This document shows, one piece after another, positions 36,182 through 46,286 of a DNA stretch of 64,000 nucleotides. The stretch's first letter is position 1. The number at the start of each line of letters is the position of its first letter. A program made the position numbers and the translations under genes. The stretch comes from Drosophila miranda. Taxonomy: Eukaryota; Arthropoda; Insecta; Diptera; Drosophilidae. The notes under the pieces were generated by a model that saw nothing but the letters and a program-made list of their open reading frames with translations, did not search any database and was not told the DNA's origin. The stretch spans positions 17,840,001 to 17,904,000 of the forward strand of contig NC_046673.1 of the NCBI RefSeq assembly GCF_003369915.1, written 5' to 3'.

Positions 36182-37927
36182 ATGAGTAAGGATTTCGAGT
36201 ACGAGTACAATCGAAAGCAGGAAGTTTGGGATCCCAACGAAAGACACACACGCGAAGACACACTAACAGAGGGCATTGTGGGCCTAGCTGGCATTGTGGG
36301 CGTGACGGCGATTGTGACTGGTTTGGTATCGACGCGTGGAAAGCTGAAATCAGCCGCCTCAAAGGTACGTTCCAATATCGCTAAGATTTTTGGTCGGCAA
36401 CCAGCCGCACCCAAGCCAGGACCTCGTGCACCACGGCCACTGCTGCGAACCCTGAATCCATTGTGCACCTCTTCATATGACAAAAAGGCCAGCACAGCGT
36501 CTGGTAACGAGCCCAAACAGCCATTGAAATTGACTGCAAGCACATTTGATCGACAAGCTCCTGCGGCCGAGGCCGGAGAACAGTTGACTGAAGAAAAAGC
36601 AGAAGCAGAAGCTACAAAAGCAACGAAATCGCTACTGGCCCGCTACCTGTACGCATCTGTTGACCAGTATCCAAAGCATCCAATTGATTTGTCGGAAGGT
36701 TGTGCTAAAGCTAAGCGAACCACCGCCCTACGGTTCAGGAGTATTGTGGCACCAGAAGAGCAGCCCCTAGCACCCGTAACCGACAGCAGTACCCGCTCAA
36801 GTCCGTGTGGCAGCGCCCAACTAGCGTCATTGAAATTAGCTGCAAGCCATTTTGATCGACAAGCTCCTGCACCCGAAGCAGAACAGAACAAACCTGAAGA
36901 AGAAGCGGTGGTTGCAAAAGGATCGGATTCGCTACTGAACCGCTACCTGAACGCATCAGTTGGCCAGTATCCAAAGCATCCAATTGATTGGTCGGAAGGT
37001 TGTGCTAAAGCTAAGCGAACCACCGCCCTACGGTTCAGGAGTATTGTGGCACCAGAAGAGCAGCCCCTAGCACCCGTAACCGACAGCAGTACCCGCTCAA
37101 GTCCGTGTGGCAGCGCCCAACTAGCGTCATTGAAATTAGCTGCAAGCCATTTTGATCGACAAGCTCCTGCACCCGAAGCAGAACAGAACATAACTGAAGA
37201 AGAAGCGGTGGTTGCAAAAGGATCGGATTCGCTACTGAACCGCTACCTGAACGCATCAGTTGGCCAGTATCCAAAGCATCCAATTGATTGGTCGGAAGGT
37301 TGTGCTAAAGCTAAGCGAACCACCGCAATACGGCTCGGGAGTATTGAAGCAGAGCAAGCCCCACTTCCAGTGCCCGAAAATAGTATCCCCTTGCCCACGA
37401 CAGAAGTTGTAAATTTGTTTAAAAAATCGAACTTAGTAGCAGCTAAAATAAGTCGATTGGAAACATCTACGAATTTGGAACAATTTGCTGAGACACAGCG
37501 ACCAACAGTGACGGCTGAAACGTTGGAGTTAACAGTGCCTGGAACAGTGGAAGTAACAGAAATAAAAAAAGTCACCACTGGAAACGCGGACATAGCAGCT
37601 ACCTGTGTAAAAGCCGACATAACAGATCCCACTGTAAGCGAAGATATAACAGCCCCCGCTGTAAAAGCGGGCATAACAGTCCCCACTGTAAACGCCGACA
37701 TAACAGCGTCCGCTGTAAAAGCAGATATAACAACGGCCGCTGTAAAAGCAGATATAACAGCCCCCGCTGTAAAATCAGATATAACAGCTACCGCTGGAAA
37801 CGCGAAAATAACAGCTACCTCTGAAGAAGCAGACATAACAACTACCGCTGAAAAAGCGAATAAAACAGCTATCGCTGGAAAAGAAGACATAACAGAAAGC
37901 TCGAAGTTATCAGAGCGCGTTCAATAA
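36182..37927 (+). CDS. unrecognised repeat protein with N-terminal membrane segment (MSKDF gene, unit 1, 581 aa)
   Basis: I do not recognise this gene. The frame opens at ATG 36182 and runs uninterrupted to TAA. Residues 31-50 (GIVGLAGIVGVTAIVTGLVS) form a hydrophobic segment suited to one membrane span, followed by a basic stretch to about residue 72. This resembles a signal-anchor or mitochondrial outer-membrane anchor, which is inference. The middle holds three copies of a unit of about 100 residues with FDRQAP, YPKHPID and SEGCAKAKRTTA motifs. The C-terminal part is 12 tandem nine-residue repeats of the form DITxxAVKA. Units 2 and 3 carry only two copies of the 100-residue unit. It lies between the zinc-finger and carrier genes in the same orientation. 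Confidence 0.6.
   Translation: MSKDFEYEYNRKQEVWDPNERHTREDTLTEGIVGLAGIVGVTAIVTGLVSTRGKLKSAASKVRSNIAKIFGRQPAAPKPGPRAPRPLLRTLNPLCTSSYDKKASTASGNEPKQPLKLTASTFDRQAPAAEAGEQLTEEKAEAEATKATKSLLARYLYASVDQYPKHPIDLSEGCAKAKRTTALRFRSIVAPEEQPLAPVTDSSTRSSPCGSAQLASLKLAASHFDRQAPAPEAEQNKPEEEAVVAKGSDSLLNRYLNASVGQYPKHPIDWSEGCAKAKRTTALRFRSIVAPEEQPLAPVTDSSTRSSPCGSAQLASLKLAASHFDRQAPAPEAEQNITEEEAVVAKGSDSLLNRYLNASVGQYPKHPIDWSEGCAKAKRTTAIRLGSIEAEQAPLPVPENSIPLPTTEVVNLFKKSNLVAAKISRLETSTNLEQFAETQRPTVTAETLELTVPGTVEVTEIKKVTTGNADIAATCVKADITDPTVSEDITAPAVKAGITVPTVNADITASAVKADITTAAVKADITAPAVKSDITATAGNAKITATSEEADITTTAEKANKTAIAGKEDITESSKLSERVQ
36531..37345 (+). repeat. three 300-bp in-frame tandem repeats in the MSKDF gene
   Basis: Copies begin near 36531, 36838 and 37138. 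Copies two and three are almost identical over about 250 bp, so the third copy is recent. Array units 2 and 3 have only two copies, equivalent to the first and last. Confidence 0.85.
37589..37912 (+). repeat. 27-bp coding minisatellite, 12 copies
   Basis: Twelve 27-bp units encode nine-residue repeats built on D-I-T-x-x-A-V-K-A. The same tract is present in units 2 and 3. A regular Ile/Val pattern of this kind can favour beta structure, but no fold is claimed. Confidence 0.85.
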
Positions 37928-38052
37928 CAGACAAAGAGAATAAGCAACAGACCAACACAACACCAACACCAACACCAACAGCAACAGCCACAGACCGGAC
38001 ACGAACGACAACGATCGGAAGAGCAGCCGATCGTTTGATGATGACGAATTTC

Positions 38053-38068
38053 AATAAACAGCAATAAA
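38053..38068 (+). terminator. candidate polyadenylation signals of the MSKDF gene
   Basis: Two AATAAA motifs (38053-38058, 38063-38068) lie about 130 bp past the stop and only 44 bp before the carrier ATG, so the two genes are very tightly packed. In units 2 and 3 the second motif is changed to AATAGA. Confidence 0.45.
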
Positions 38069-38111
38069 GAGAGAAGAAAGCAACATCCAGCAGCAGAGTA
38101 AGAGCACTGTC

Positions 38112-39147
38112 ATGTCAGACAAGAAGAGCACAAGACCGGAAGAGAAACCACAGCGCGAATCATTGTACGTGGGCACGGGGTCTAGGCAAATCGGTAAGAG
38201 AGAAGATCCAACGGAGCCACCAACACCGCTCCCACCCCCGACACCCGAAGAGAAATTCCTGAAGAGAAAAGCACCGCGAGAGCCAAAGCCTGCCCCAAGA
38301 ACGATGATGAGCAACCAGCGTCAACGCTGACACGGCCACGAGTTGGCTCCAGCCGAGTGGGCAGCTCCGTGCTGATAGGGGCCCCCGATGAACTGCTCGA
38401 GGCATACGAGCAGGCGGTGCTGGAGGCCGAGGCCGAGGCCGAGGAGGAGAGCCAGCAGAGAGAGAACGAGCGTCGTGAATCGCAGCGACGCGGGCGCGTC
38501 CGGAAGCTCAGTCCACTCTCGACGCTCGAAGCCGTGCGTGACGGCCTCTTATTCATATTCGGCAAATTCCTAAGACTCGTACGGCGCCTCGACATGCATG
38601 GAGGCGGAACCGGGAACAACATCAACTTTGTGGAGGGGCTCATCGACTTCCTGGCGGGCTCTTTGGGTGCGTATACACACGGCGCTGCCGACACAATGGG
38701 GCCAATATCAACTCCTCTTGATCTCTTAGGCGGGGCCGCACAGGTGTACGTCTCGCAGCCGCTGGACACTGTCAAGGTGAAGCTGCAGACCTTCCCGGAG
38801 GCCTACAAAGGAATGTTCGACTGTTTCGTGAGCACGTATCGAAAGGTTGGTATATTCCGGGGCCTCTATGCTGGCCGAGAATTCGGTGCTCTTTGCCGCC
38901 TACGGAGGATGCCAGAAGTTTGTCGCATTCATGGTCAACAAGGAGACAACCAGCCAGCTGACGACCACCCAAAATGCCTGTGCCGGCTCCCTGGCCGCCT
39001 GCTTCTCCACGCTCACCCTCTGCCCCACGGAGCTGATCAAATGCAAGCTCCAGGCCCTGCGCGAAATGAAGCACTTCATTGAGCCCAGTCATCCTCAGGA
39101 TATGCGTACGCCCTGGTCCCTCACGCGGTACATCTGGCGCACGGAAG
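38112..39147 (+). pseudogene. mitochondrial ornithine-carrier-like gene, truncated and frameshifted (unit 1)
   Basis: The family is recognised from signatures [10 protein letters not shown] and [11 protein letters not shown] with flanks close to SLC25A15 ornithine carriers, which exchange ornithine and citrulline across the inner mitochondrial membrane. D. melanogaster CG1628 is the likely relative, from memory. A charged N-terminal extension of about 170 residues precedes the first carrier repeat. A 63-bp intron (38667-38729) separates two exons; exon 2 ends at GTGAGT (39148). The third carrier repeat is missing because the unit ends. Two further lesions are visible against the other copies: loss of one C near 38293 and a 29-bp deletion near 38875. 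No functional carrier can come from this copy. Confidence 0.75.
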
Positions 39148-39370
39148 GTGAGTGCTGGGGCCAGCCCCCACGTACAGCCACACGTCTTTTTGCTGTTGTC
39201 CCGCGGCGACACTCTAGTTCAGTTCCCCCGATTAGATTATCTTAGCGTGTCTTTTCAGCAATCAAGCAATTCCTCTCCATAATTCAGCATTATCGCATCG
39301 CAATGTGATGTCCGATATGGACAACAAACCCGACACGACACTCCCCTCCACATAGCTCGACGTGACCGCG
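39148..39370 (+). other. truncated carrier intron up to the unit junction (unit 1)
   Basis: Begins with GTGAGT. A plausible pyrimidine-rich acceptor (CTTTTCAG) ends at 39258; splicing to it would add a short tail stopping at TGA 39306. The true next carrier exon is absent before the junction at about 39371. Confidence 0.45.
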
Positions 39371-39671
39371 AAGGAATGAGAGAGTAAGCTACGGAACAGC
39401 TATAATCCCGATGCATCCCAAGCAGATTATAGATGTATTATAGAGAATAAATATTACGGATTATATTAGAGGGGAAAAGTGAGAAGACATCGAAGGTCTA
39501 ACGAACGAACGAGAACGAGAGAGTAAGCCAAACGAGAACGAGTGAGCAAGCCGAACGAGAGAAGCAAGTGAACCGGGGTTGGCTCCTAGTATACATCATA
39601 TATATTTAATAATTGTTTCGTTATTTAAGACTAGAAACTATATTTAATCTTTGAATCTCCCGTCTATATAG

Positions 39672-41451
39672 GTACCCACCGATAACCACATCAACAGCGA
39701 CAGTCCCATGAGCGCCCATGTGGACGCCGAGGCCCAGCGCTTTGGGGCTGGCAGCGCCGGCGGAGGAGTGGGCGGGCCTAATGGCGGCGGCGGCGGCGGT
39801 GGTGGTAGCAGTGGAGGATCGTCGAGTGCTGCCAATGGAACGGGCTTTGGGGGGCCATGGACAACCTGGAGAACGAGCTGAAGATGATGAAGAACTTGGG
39901 CAGCTTCCCCATGCAAATACCGCCGCTTCCGATGTTCCAGGGAGCCTGCAACATCTCGCCCAGCGCCTCGACCCCAACCAATCCGCAGAGCAACCAGAAC
40001 CAGAACGATGCGGACGTGGATGCGGGCAGCACACCTCGACCGCAGCATCCCAACTCCGATGGCTTCTCTTCGTCGCACCGTCTCTTCGTCGCGACGGAAT
40101 GCGTCGAGCGTGGGCAGCACATATCCGGAGCACGAGCTCATCTCGCCGGCCTCCTCCCCGAGCATTCCGCGCTACAACTTCAACGGGGACTTGATGCGCC
40201 ACAAGCGGGCGGTGCAGGAGCAGGACCAGCACGAGCAACGCCAGCGGCACAACCTCTCGCGTCACAATCAAATGTCCAGCGACGAGGAGAACAGCATCAT
40301 GCCGCAGAACAGGTACAGAACATTTTTGTATGTCAGTATTTATCGCTTCGCAAACTCTTATTTTTGATTGCATTTTTCCCTCGTTACTCGCTACTCGGCA
40401 CTCGCTACTTTTATCGTCAATGGAACGCTCATTCTGTTTGCTATTTCCAGCAGCGCGGGCCAGGATATGCGCATGAAGTTCCCCCAGTCGCAGATCGACC
40501 TCATGTACTCCAAGTACGAGAGCATGGCCAGCAACCTGAAGTACAACAGCCAGGAGCTCGACTCGCCGGCGGAGTATCGCCAGAGCAGCAACAGCAATGC
40601 GGCGAGTGCGGCCAACGATCTGTCCGATCTACAGGGCCTGGACATGAGCTCGCGATCGAACGCGTCGAGCAACTATCACCACAACTTCCAGCTGCCAAGC
40701 AGTCGCTACCATCACCACATATACGACATTCTGTCGGACAGGGAGCAGAGCCAGCAGGCGCAGGCCCAGGCGCAGGCACAGCAGGCAACGGGTGCATCGG
40801 TGGTGCACCAGCAGGAGCACGGACACGGCAGCCAGCTGGCCATGCAGCAACACCAGTCGGCGGCGGCCATGCACAACATGCTGAGCGAGAAGCTGGGCGA
40901 ACAGGAGCACGACCAGACCACCTCCGTGGACCGTGACCACGGACCGTGACCGCACGGCCAACTATGTGGTGTCGTCGCCGCCACAGCTGCCGTACAACCA
41001 TCCGCATCACGACATGCTGCGAATGGCCTCGCTGGACCTCACCCCGAACACGGCCAACATGGCCGTGGGCAACAATCGGTCGTTCCTCTCCTCACAGATG
41101 CAGCACCAGAGCCGCGACAGTCTCGAGCATCACCGCCTGCTCTCCACGGTGGAGCAGCACCGAATTCTGGCCGCCTCGAATGCCGCCGATCAGCACCGCC
41201 TGCTGGTCGACCCCACCGCCCATCTGCTGATGGAACAGAACAATCGCCTGCTGGGCACAGCAGACCAGTCCCGCCTCATGGGCGAGTCGGAGGCGGCCCA
41301 GAATCGGCAAATGGCCCGCAGCTTTGGGGCCTACCACCAGGTGGCATCGAGCAACTACCATCCGGGCGTACGACCGCCGCCTGTGCTGCCGTCGGCCAAT
41401 CATCATGCCTCGAATCCGTCTAACTATCACCCGTTCCCCGCCTACTACTAA
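39672..41451 (+). pseudogene. duplicated exons 6-7 of the PR/zinc-finger gene (unit 2)
   Basis: Corresponds to exon 6 (39672-40312) and exon 7 (40451-41451) of the real gene, with splice sites kept. It is disabled by loss of one G near 39850, a 194-bp deletion near 40077 shared with unit 3, an insertion that creates TGA at 40947, and a TGA in the intron that closes the read-through frame. It has no upstream exons of its own. The unit-1 exons upstream could in principle splice into it, giving a frameshifted tail. Confidence 0.8.
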
Positions 41452-42410
41452 AGGCGTGAGGGAGGGTGCGGGTAGACTATGACTATATCCTGGGGCCGTG
41501 ACAAGAGTGCAATACCTAGAAGGGATCTGTAGGAGCGGAAGCGGAAGCGGGAGTGGGAGTGGGAGTGGGAGCTCCATTTCACGTAGTTCAATTTGAAGCG
41601 CAACAATAACTTTAGTTCCTCCATATATTCCATATTCTCCTCCGAAGAACTCCATGCCCATCATCCGTTCGAGCTCCGATTTCAAAGTGTGCCAATCTGT
41701 TTAAGTGTTTAGATCTGTTTAGAATTGTGTGTGTTTCCCCAATCTGATTTTAACACACACACACACCCACAAACACACTCACAAATATGTATAGTTGTAT
41801 AGGAAGCATAAAATAAATATTATAAATATATATAAATATAGTATGTATGGTAAATATAAATCGAAAATGAAAAACGCGAATGAAAACCATATGAAAAGGA
41901 AGCCTGCAGTGAGAATTTTTTTAAAAGCCAATTTCATGCTGAGTTTGCATAGGAACAAAAAGAAAAGATGACAAAAGAAAAAGACGATAAAAGTGCTAAA
42001 CATTCTAAATAATAATAGTAATAATAATGATAATGAATAATATTTTTACACCATGAGAAACGAGTAAAGTAAAGCGTATTAACGAGTACAAAGTGTGGGC
42101 AGAGTTTCTCCTCTCTAGATTCGGCAAGAGGACCTTTATTACCCTCATTATCCCCTGCAAACTCAGCGAATGAATATATATATATATGGATAGTGTATAG
42201 ACATACCGATACACGACCGATCAGGAACCTAGCTCAAGCATCATCCCACACTCAATGGCATGTGCTCGAAGATCGCAATTGGCGTCTCGAAAACCTAACC
42301 TAACCTATTTTTTTTTTCTTGTTTTTTTTACTATTATATTATAAATATTGTGGATAATGGCGTTTCAGCGATTCTAGTCAGACAATGGGGGCTACATGGC
42401 TATATATACA

Positions 42411-42459
<49 letters not shown>

Positions 42460-42832
42460 ACAATTATAATAAATGTTCTAAATGGTATGGTATAGCGAGT
42501 AAATATGTTATAATTTCATGTAAATTATTAAATTTATATAAGCCGCAGAATGCGATAAGGCAAAAGAACAAAAAACCGAAAAAAAAACATAAACCGACAA
42601 AATATTTAAAAAACTGAAACGATATACAAAACACATACCAAAAAACAAGAAAAAAACCCAAAAACAATGATAATAATATTAATGCAAGAATGGTATATCC
42701 ACACACACAGGCAGACACACTCACAGACACACCCACAGACACACACACACTGACAACGCTGATCGAAATGATATATATATATATATATACACACAGACAT
42801 ATATATACATATGGCGTAATCAAATTATCGAT
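41452..42832 (+). other. duplicated 3'UTR/intergenic region (unit 2)
   Basis: Copy of 34660 onwards, with a longer TA repeat (about 42413-42455) and a substituted AACCTAACCTAACCTA tract at 42292-42307 that units 1 and 3 lack. Confidence 0.7.
42413..42455. repeat. TA dinucleotide repeat (expanded in unit 2)
   Basis: About 20 TA units, against about seven in unit 1 and 15 in unit 3. It is a length-variable marker that distinguishes the units. Confidence 0.85.
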
Positions 42833-42845
42833 TATTAATAATAAA
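42833..42845. repeat. target site duplication, left copy (unit 2)
   Basis: TATTAATAATAAA, repeated exactly at 47949-47961 on the other side of the element. Unit 1 has a single copy at the empty site. Confidence 0.85.
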
Positions 42846-42909
42846 GGTTAGGTTAGGTTAACCCGGACGGCCCTCAGCGGGGCCACGCATAGGCCAATAT
42901 GGCCCCTAG

Positions 42910-45900
42910 TTATCCGGATGGGGGGGGTGTATGAACCGTCGCGGGAGCGTTAATGTGGTTTGAAAAGTCCCCGAGAATCGAGGTGTTTTTAGCATAGGCC
43001 AGCAGTTCCTGTGGCGTCCTTTTGGAGGCATCTTCCAGTGATGCCAACACTGGGGCGCCCAGGTATCTCCTCCTTGCCCTTGAGAGAGCCGGACAGTTGC
43101 AGATGAGATGTTCCAGGGTTTCGATAGCCCCAGGTTCCTCACATTTCCTACAACTGTCTCTGTTGGTGATGCCTAGCCTTGCTGCATGTGCAGCAGCCAG
43201 ACAGTGACCTGTTAGTATTCCCACTAGCAATCTACAGTCCTTTCGTGGTAGGTGCAGTAGGTAGTGGCTAAGTTTCTCGTTGCGCTCCTTGCACATTATC
43301 TTCGAGGTTCTGCAGGTGGTGGTACTCCTCCACCTGCTATCAGTCTGTGCTCTAGCCTGCTTCTCTAGATCGCCTTGCAGCGTTCTGAGGGGGACAGGCA
43401 CGTTCTCGGTTCTCCTATTCTCCAGCCCGACGCCTTCCTTAGCTAGTACGTCCGCCGCTTCGTTTCCTTCGATGCCCTGGTGGCTGGGAACCCAATAGAT
43501 CCGCACTGTGTTTGTCGTGCTTAGGATGTCTTATGCCTCCCTGCTCGCCAAGACACTTCTGGAACTGACCGCGGACGACTGCATGGATCTTATCGCCGCT
43601 TGGCTGTCGACGAAAAGGTTGACCGCATCGTGTGCTCGTTCTGTGAGGAGAGCGACCTCCGCTGCTTTCCCGATGGCAAAAACTTCTGCCTGGAATATGC
43701 TGCATTGGTCCGGTAGCTTATACGACAGCCTTATCTCAGGGTCTGTACAGTATAGGCCCGCTCATACTCCTCCGTCCATCTTGGAGCCGTCTGTGTATAT
43801 ATTGAGGTGCTCAGTTTGGTCCCTTCCAATTTTCCAGTCTTCAGGTCCCAAAGATGTGGTTGTTTTGACGTCAAGGCAAGTTTGGGGGGTCATGTAATCA
43901 GTTGATCTGGTCATATCCCTGCCGATTGAACTATGCCCGTATCCTTGTGGCGATAGATTTCCTGATGCTATGAGGCGTTGTGCTGCCTTTCCCGCAATCA
44001 GGCGAGCGTGAATGTCCAGGGGGTCGATTCCGAGTACAGTTTCGAGTGCTTTTGTTGGGGTTGACCTCAGCGCCCCTGTAATACAGAGCAGAGCCTGTCG
44101 CTGAGTCTTTTCCATAAGCTTATGGTATGTCTTCTTTTCAGTAGCCTGCCACCACACTAAGGCTCCATACAGCAGAGTTGGTCGCACCACCGAGATGTAG
44201 ATCCAGTGCATTAGAGCAGGTGACAGGCCCCATGTGCTGCTGAGCATCTTCTTGGATGCATAAAGCGCAATGGTAGCCTTCTTCACCCTTTCCACTACAT
44301 TGGGCCTCCATGCCAGCTTGCTGTCCAGTACTGTGCCTAGGTATTTCACCTGTGATTTTGGAGTCAGCCTAGTTTGGTCAATTTTCGGGGGGGTCCATAT
44401 CGGTACCTTGTACCTCTTGGTAAAGAGGATGAGGTCCGTCTTGTCCGCGTTGATACTGAGTCCTACCTCTTCCGCCCACTCACGTATCTCCCTGAGTGTA
44501 CGTTCCATTAAGGAGCTGAGGGTCGATGGACATACACCCGTAATAAGTATGCTTATGTCGTCTGCATAAGCTGTTATCTTTGGGGCCTTCCTTTCAAATC
44601 TCTTGATGAGGTCGTCGACCACCAGATTCCACAGTAGTGGCGACAGGACTCCACCCTGAGGTGTGCCTCTGTGTGCCCCCTTTACCATGGAAGCAGTGCC
44701 CCACTCCGATTGCACCCGTCTACAACTTAGGAGGTTTTTGATCCAGACGTTGATTGCAGGGTGTATGTTATTCGCTTCTAGGCGACTTGTTATTGCGGTT
44801 GTGGCCACGTTGTTGAATGCTCCTGAGATGTCCACAAATGCTCCCAAAGCATACTTTTTGTTGTGAAGGGCGCTCTCGATGGTGGCTACTAGCGAGTGTA
44901 GTGCCGTCTCCACTGATTTCCCTTTAGTGTAGGCGTGTTGGTTTGTTGACATCAGTCCCTCTACCTCATTCCTGATGTGCAAATCCAACAGCTTTTCTAG
45001 TGTTTTTAGTATAAAGGAGGTAAGGCTTATCGGTCTGTAATCCATGGGACTCACATGGCTGCACTTTCCTGCCTTAGGGAGGAAGACAACTCTCGAGGTT
45101 CTCCATTGGATGGGGATATAGCCCGTACTTAGGCATGCTGAGTATATTGCGAGGAGCCATGGGGTAATAACCTCTTTGGTCAACTGCACCATGGCTGGGA
45201 ATATCCCGTCCAGTCCTGGTGCTTTTATGCCCGCGAAGGAGTCTATGGCCCAGTGGATTCTCTTAGTGGTTAACAGACCTATTGGAGGGTGCTGTTCCTC
45301 GGTTGCTAGGTCCTGATGCTCCTTGGCGTCAGTGACCTCGGTGCATCCAGGGAAGTGCGCGTCCATTAGTGCTGTTAGGGCTTCTTTACTGCCCTCTGTC
45401 CACTGTCCGTTGTCTAGTTTTAGTTGGCTCTGTACTGTGGGCTGCTTTGAAAGCAGCTTCCGAAGCCTAGCGGTTTCGGGCACTTTCTCGATGTTGGAGC
45501 AGAAGTTTCTCCACGAGTTCCTTTGTGCCTTACGTATTTCCTTCTTGTAGCTCCTAAGTAGGATTTTATATTCCTCATTGACAATCTCTTCGTTCGCTTG
45601 TTTGGCGATCTTGAAGAATTCCTTGAGGTTGTTCCTTTGGAGAGAGAGATCTCGGTTCCACCAGAGTGGCTTGGACCTCCTCTTCGTTCTCGAGGGTTTG
45701 CACGATGCATGGTAGGCGTTCAGTAACTCGTTGGATAGGTGAAGGTGTGCTCCTCCCCAACGTTTGCTATATATAGATTAGTTGCTAGTATAAAGTCTAA
45801 GAGTGACTCACCTCTGTCATTGATGTCGGTGCTTCCCCACACATTGTGGTGGGCATTGGCGTCCGTTCCGATGACGAGTTGATAGTTTTTGGTGCCGGCT

Positions 45901-46286
45901 TCTGTCACCAGGCTCCTGAGTTCGTCGGGTGGTGCGGGTCTGTCGTGAGCCATGTAGCAGGAAGCCACCAGAAGGCGCTTTTCCTCACTTTCCAGCATCA
46001 CAACCGTCAGGTCATCCGTGCTGTAATGAGACATAAGGTAAGCATGGATTCCCTTTCGTACGAGTACGACGGTTCTGTTCCTGCTTACCGATGTTGAGTA
46101 GAACAGGTTATGATTTGAGGACTTTAGTCCGGCCACTGAATTGCCTGTCGCAATCCAGGGCTCCTGGACTAGAGCTATGTCGGCGAGCCCTTGCTCCATG
46201 GCGATGAGGAGCTCCGCCGACGCTACCTTGCTTTTATGCAAGTTGAGCTGCAGCACACTCAGCATGGGTGGCTGGCTCACTTGCAC
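42910..46286 (-). pseudogene. LOA ORF2 polyprotein, disrupted (unit 2)
   Basis: Starts at ATG 46286. The apurinic-like endonuclease shows LQLNLHKSK, LVQEPWI and GTDANAHHNVWGS. The C-terminal part with the SDH motif is lost in a 268-bp deletion at about 45739, which also shifts the frame. The reverse transcriptase has GTPQGGVLSPLLW and the catalytic YADDIS. RNase H begins IYTDGSK but is cut by TGA at 43762 and TAA at 43531, both in the same frame, before WVPSHQGIEGNEAAD. A CRKC...H...C motif near the end is typical of this group. The enzyme would nick target DNA and reverse-transcribe the element RNA there; this copy cannot. Confidence 0.85.

Larger units (their letters stand above)
32361..39370 (+). 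repeat. tandem array, unit 1 (7,010 bp)
   Basis: Direct comparison shows sequence from about 32361 recurs at 39371, 51037 and 62972 in the same orientation. Unit 1 begins in intron 5 of the PR/zinc-finger gene and ends inside the ornithine-carrier gene. It alone lacks the LOA retrotransposon. Its left edge joins unique sequence; the junction motif is GCGAAGAAATGAGAGAGT here and GCGAAGGAATGAGAGAGT between units. Confidence 0.9.

Noticed and set aside
37243..37890. 215-codon open frame antisense to the MSKDF gene
   Set aside because: It mirrors the 27-bp repeats; a period divisible by three keeps the opposite strand open too. No independent signal supports translation.
42846..42865. True telomeric sequence
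   Set aside because: Only three units, internal, and placed exactly at the 3' end of a retrotransposon flanked by target duplications.
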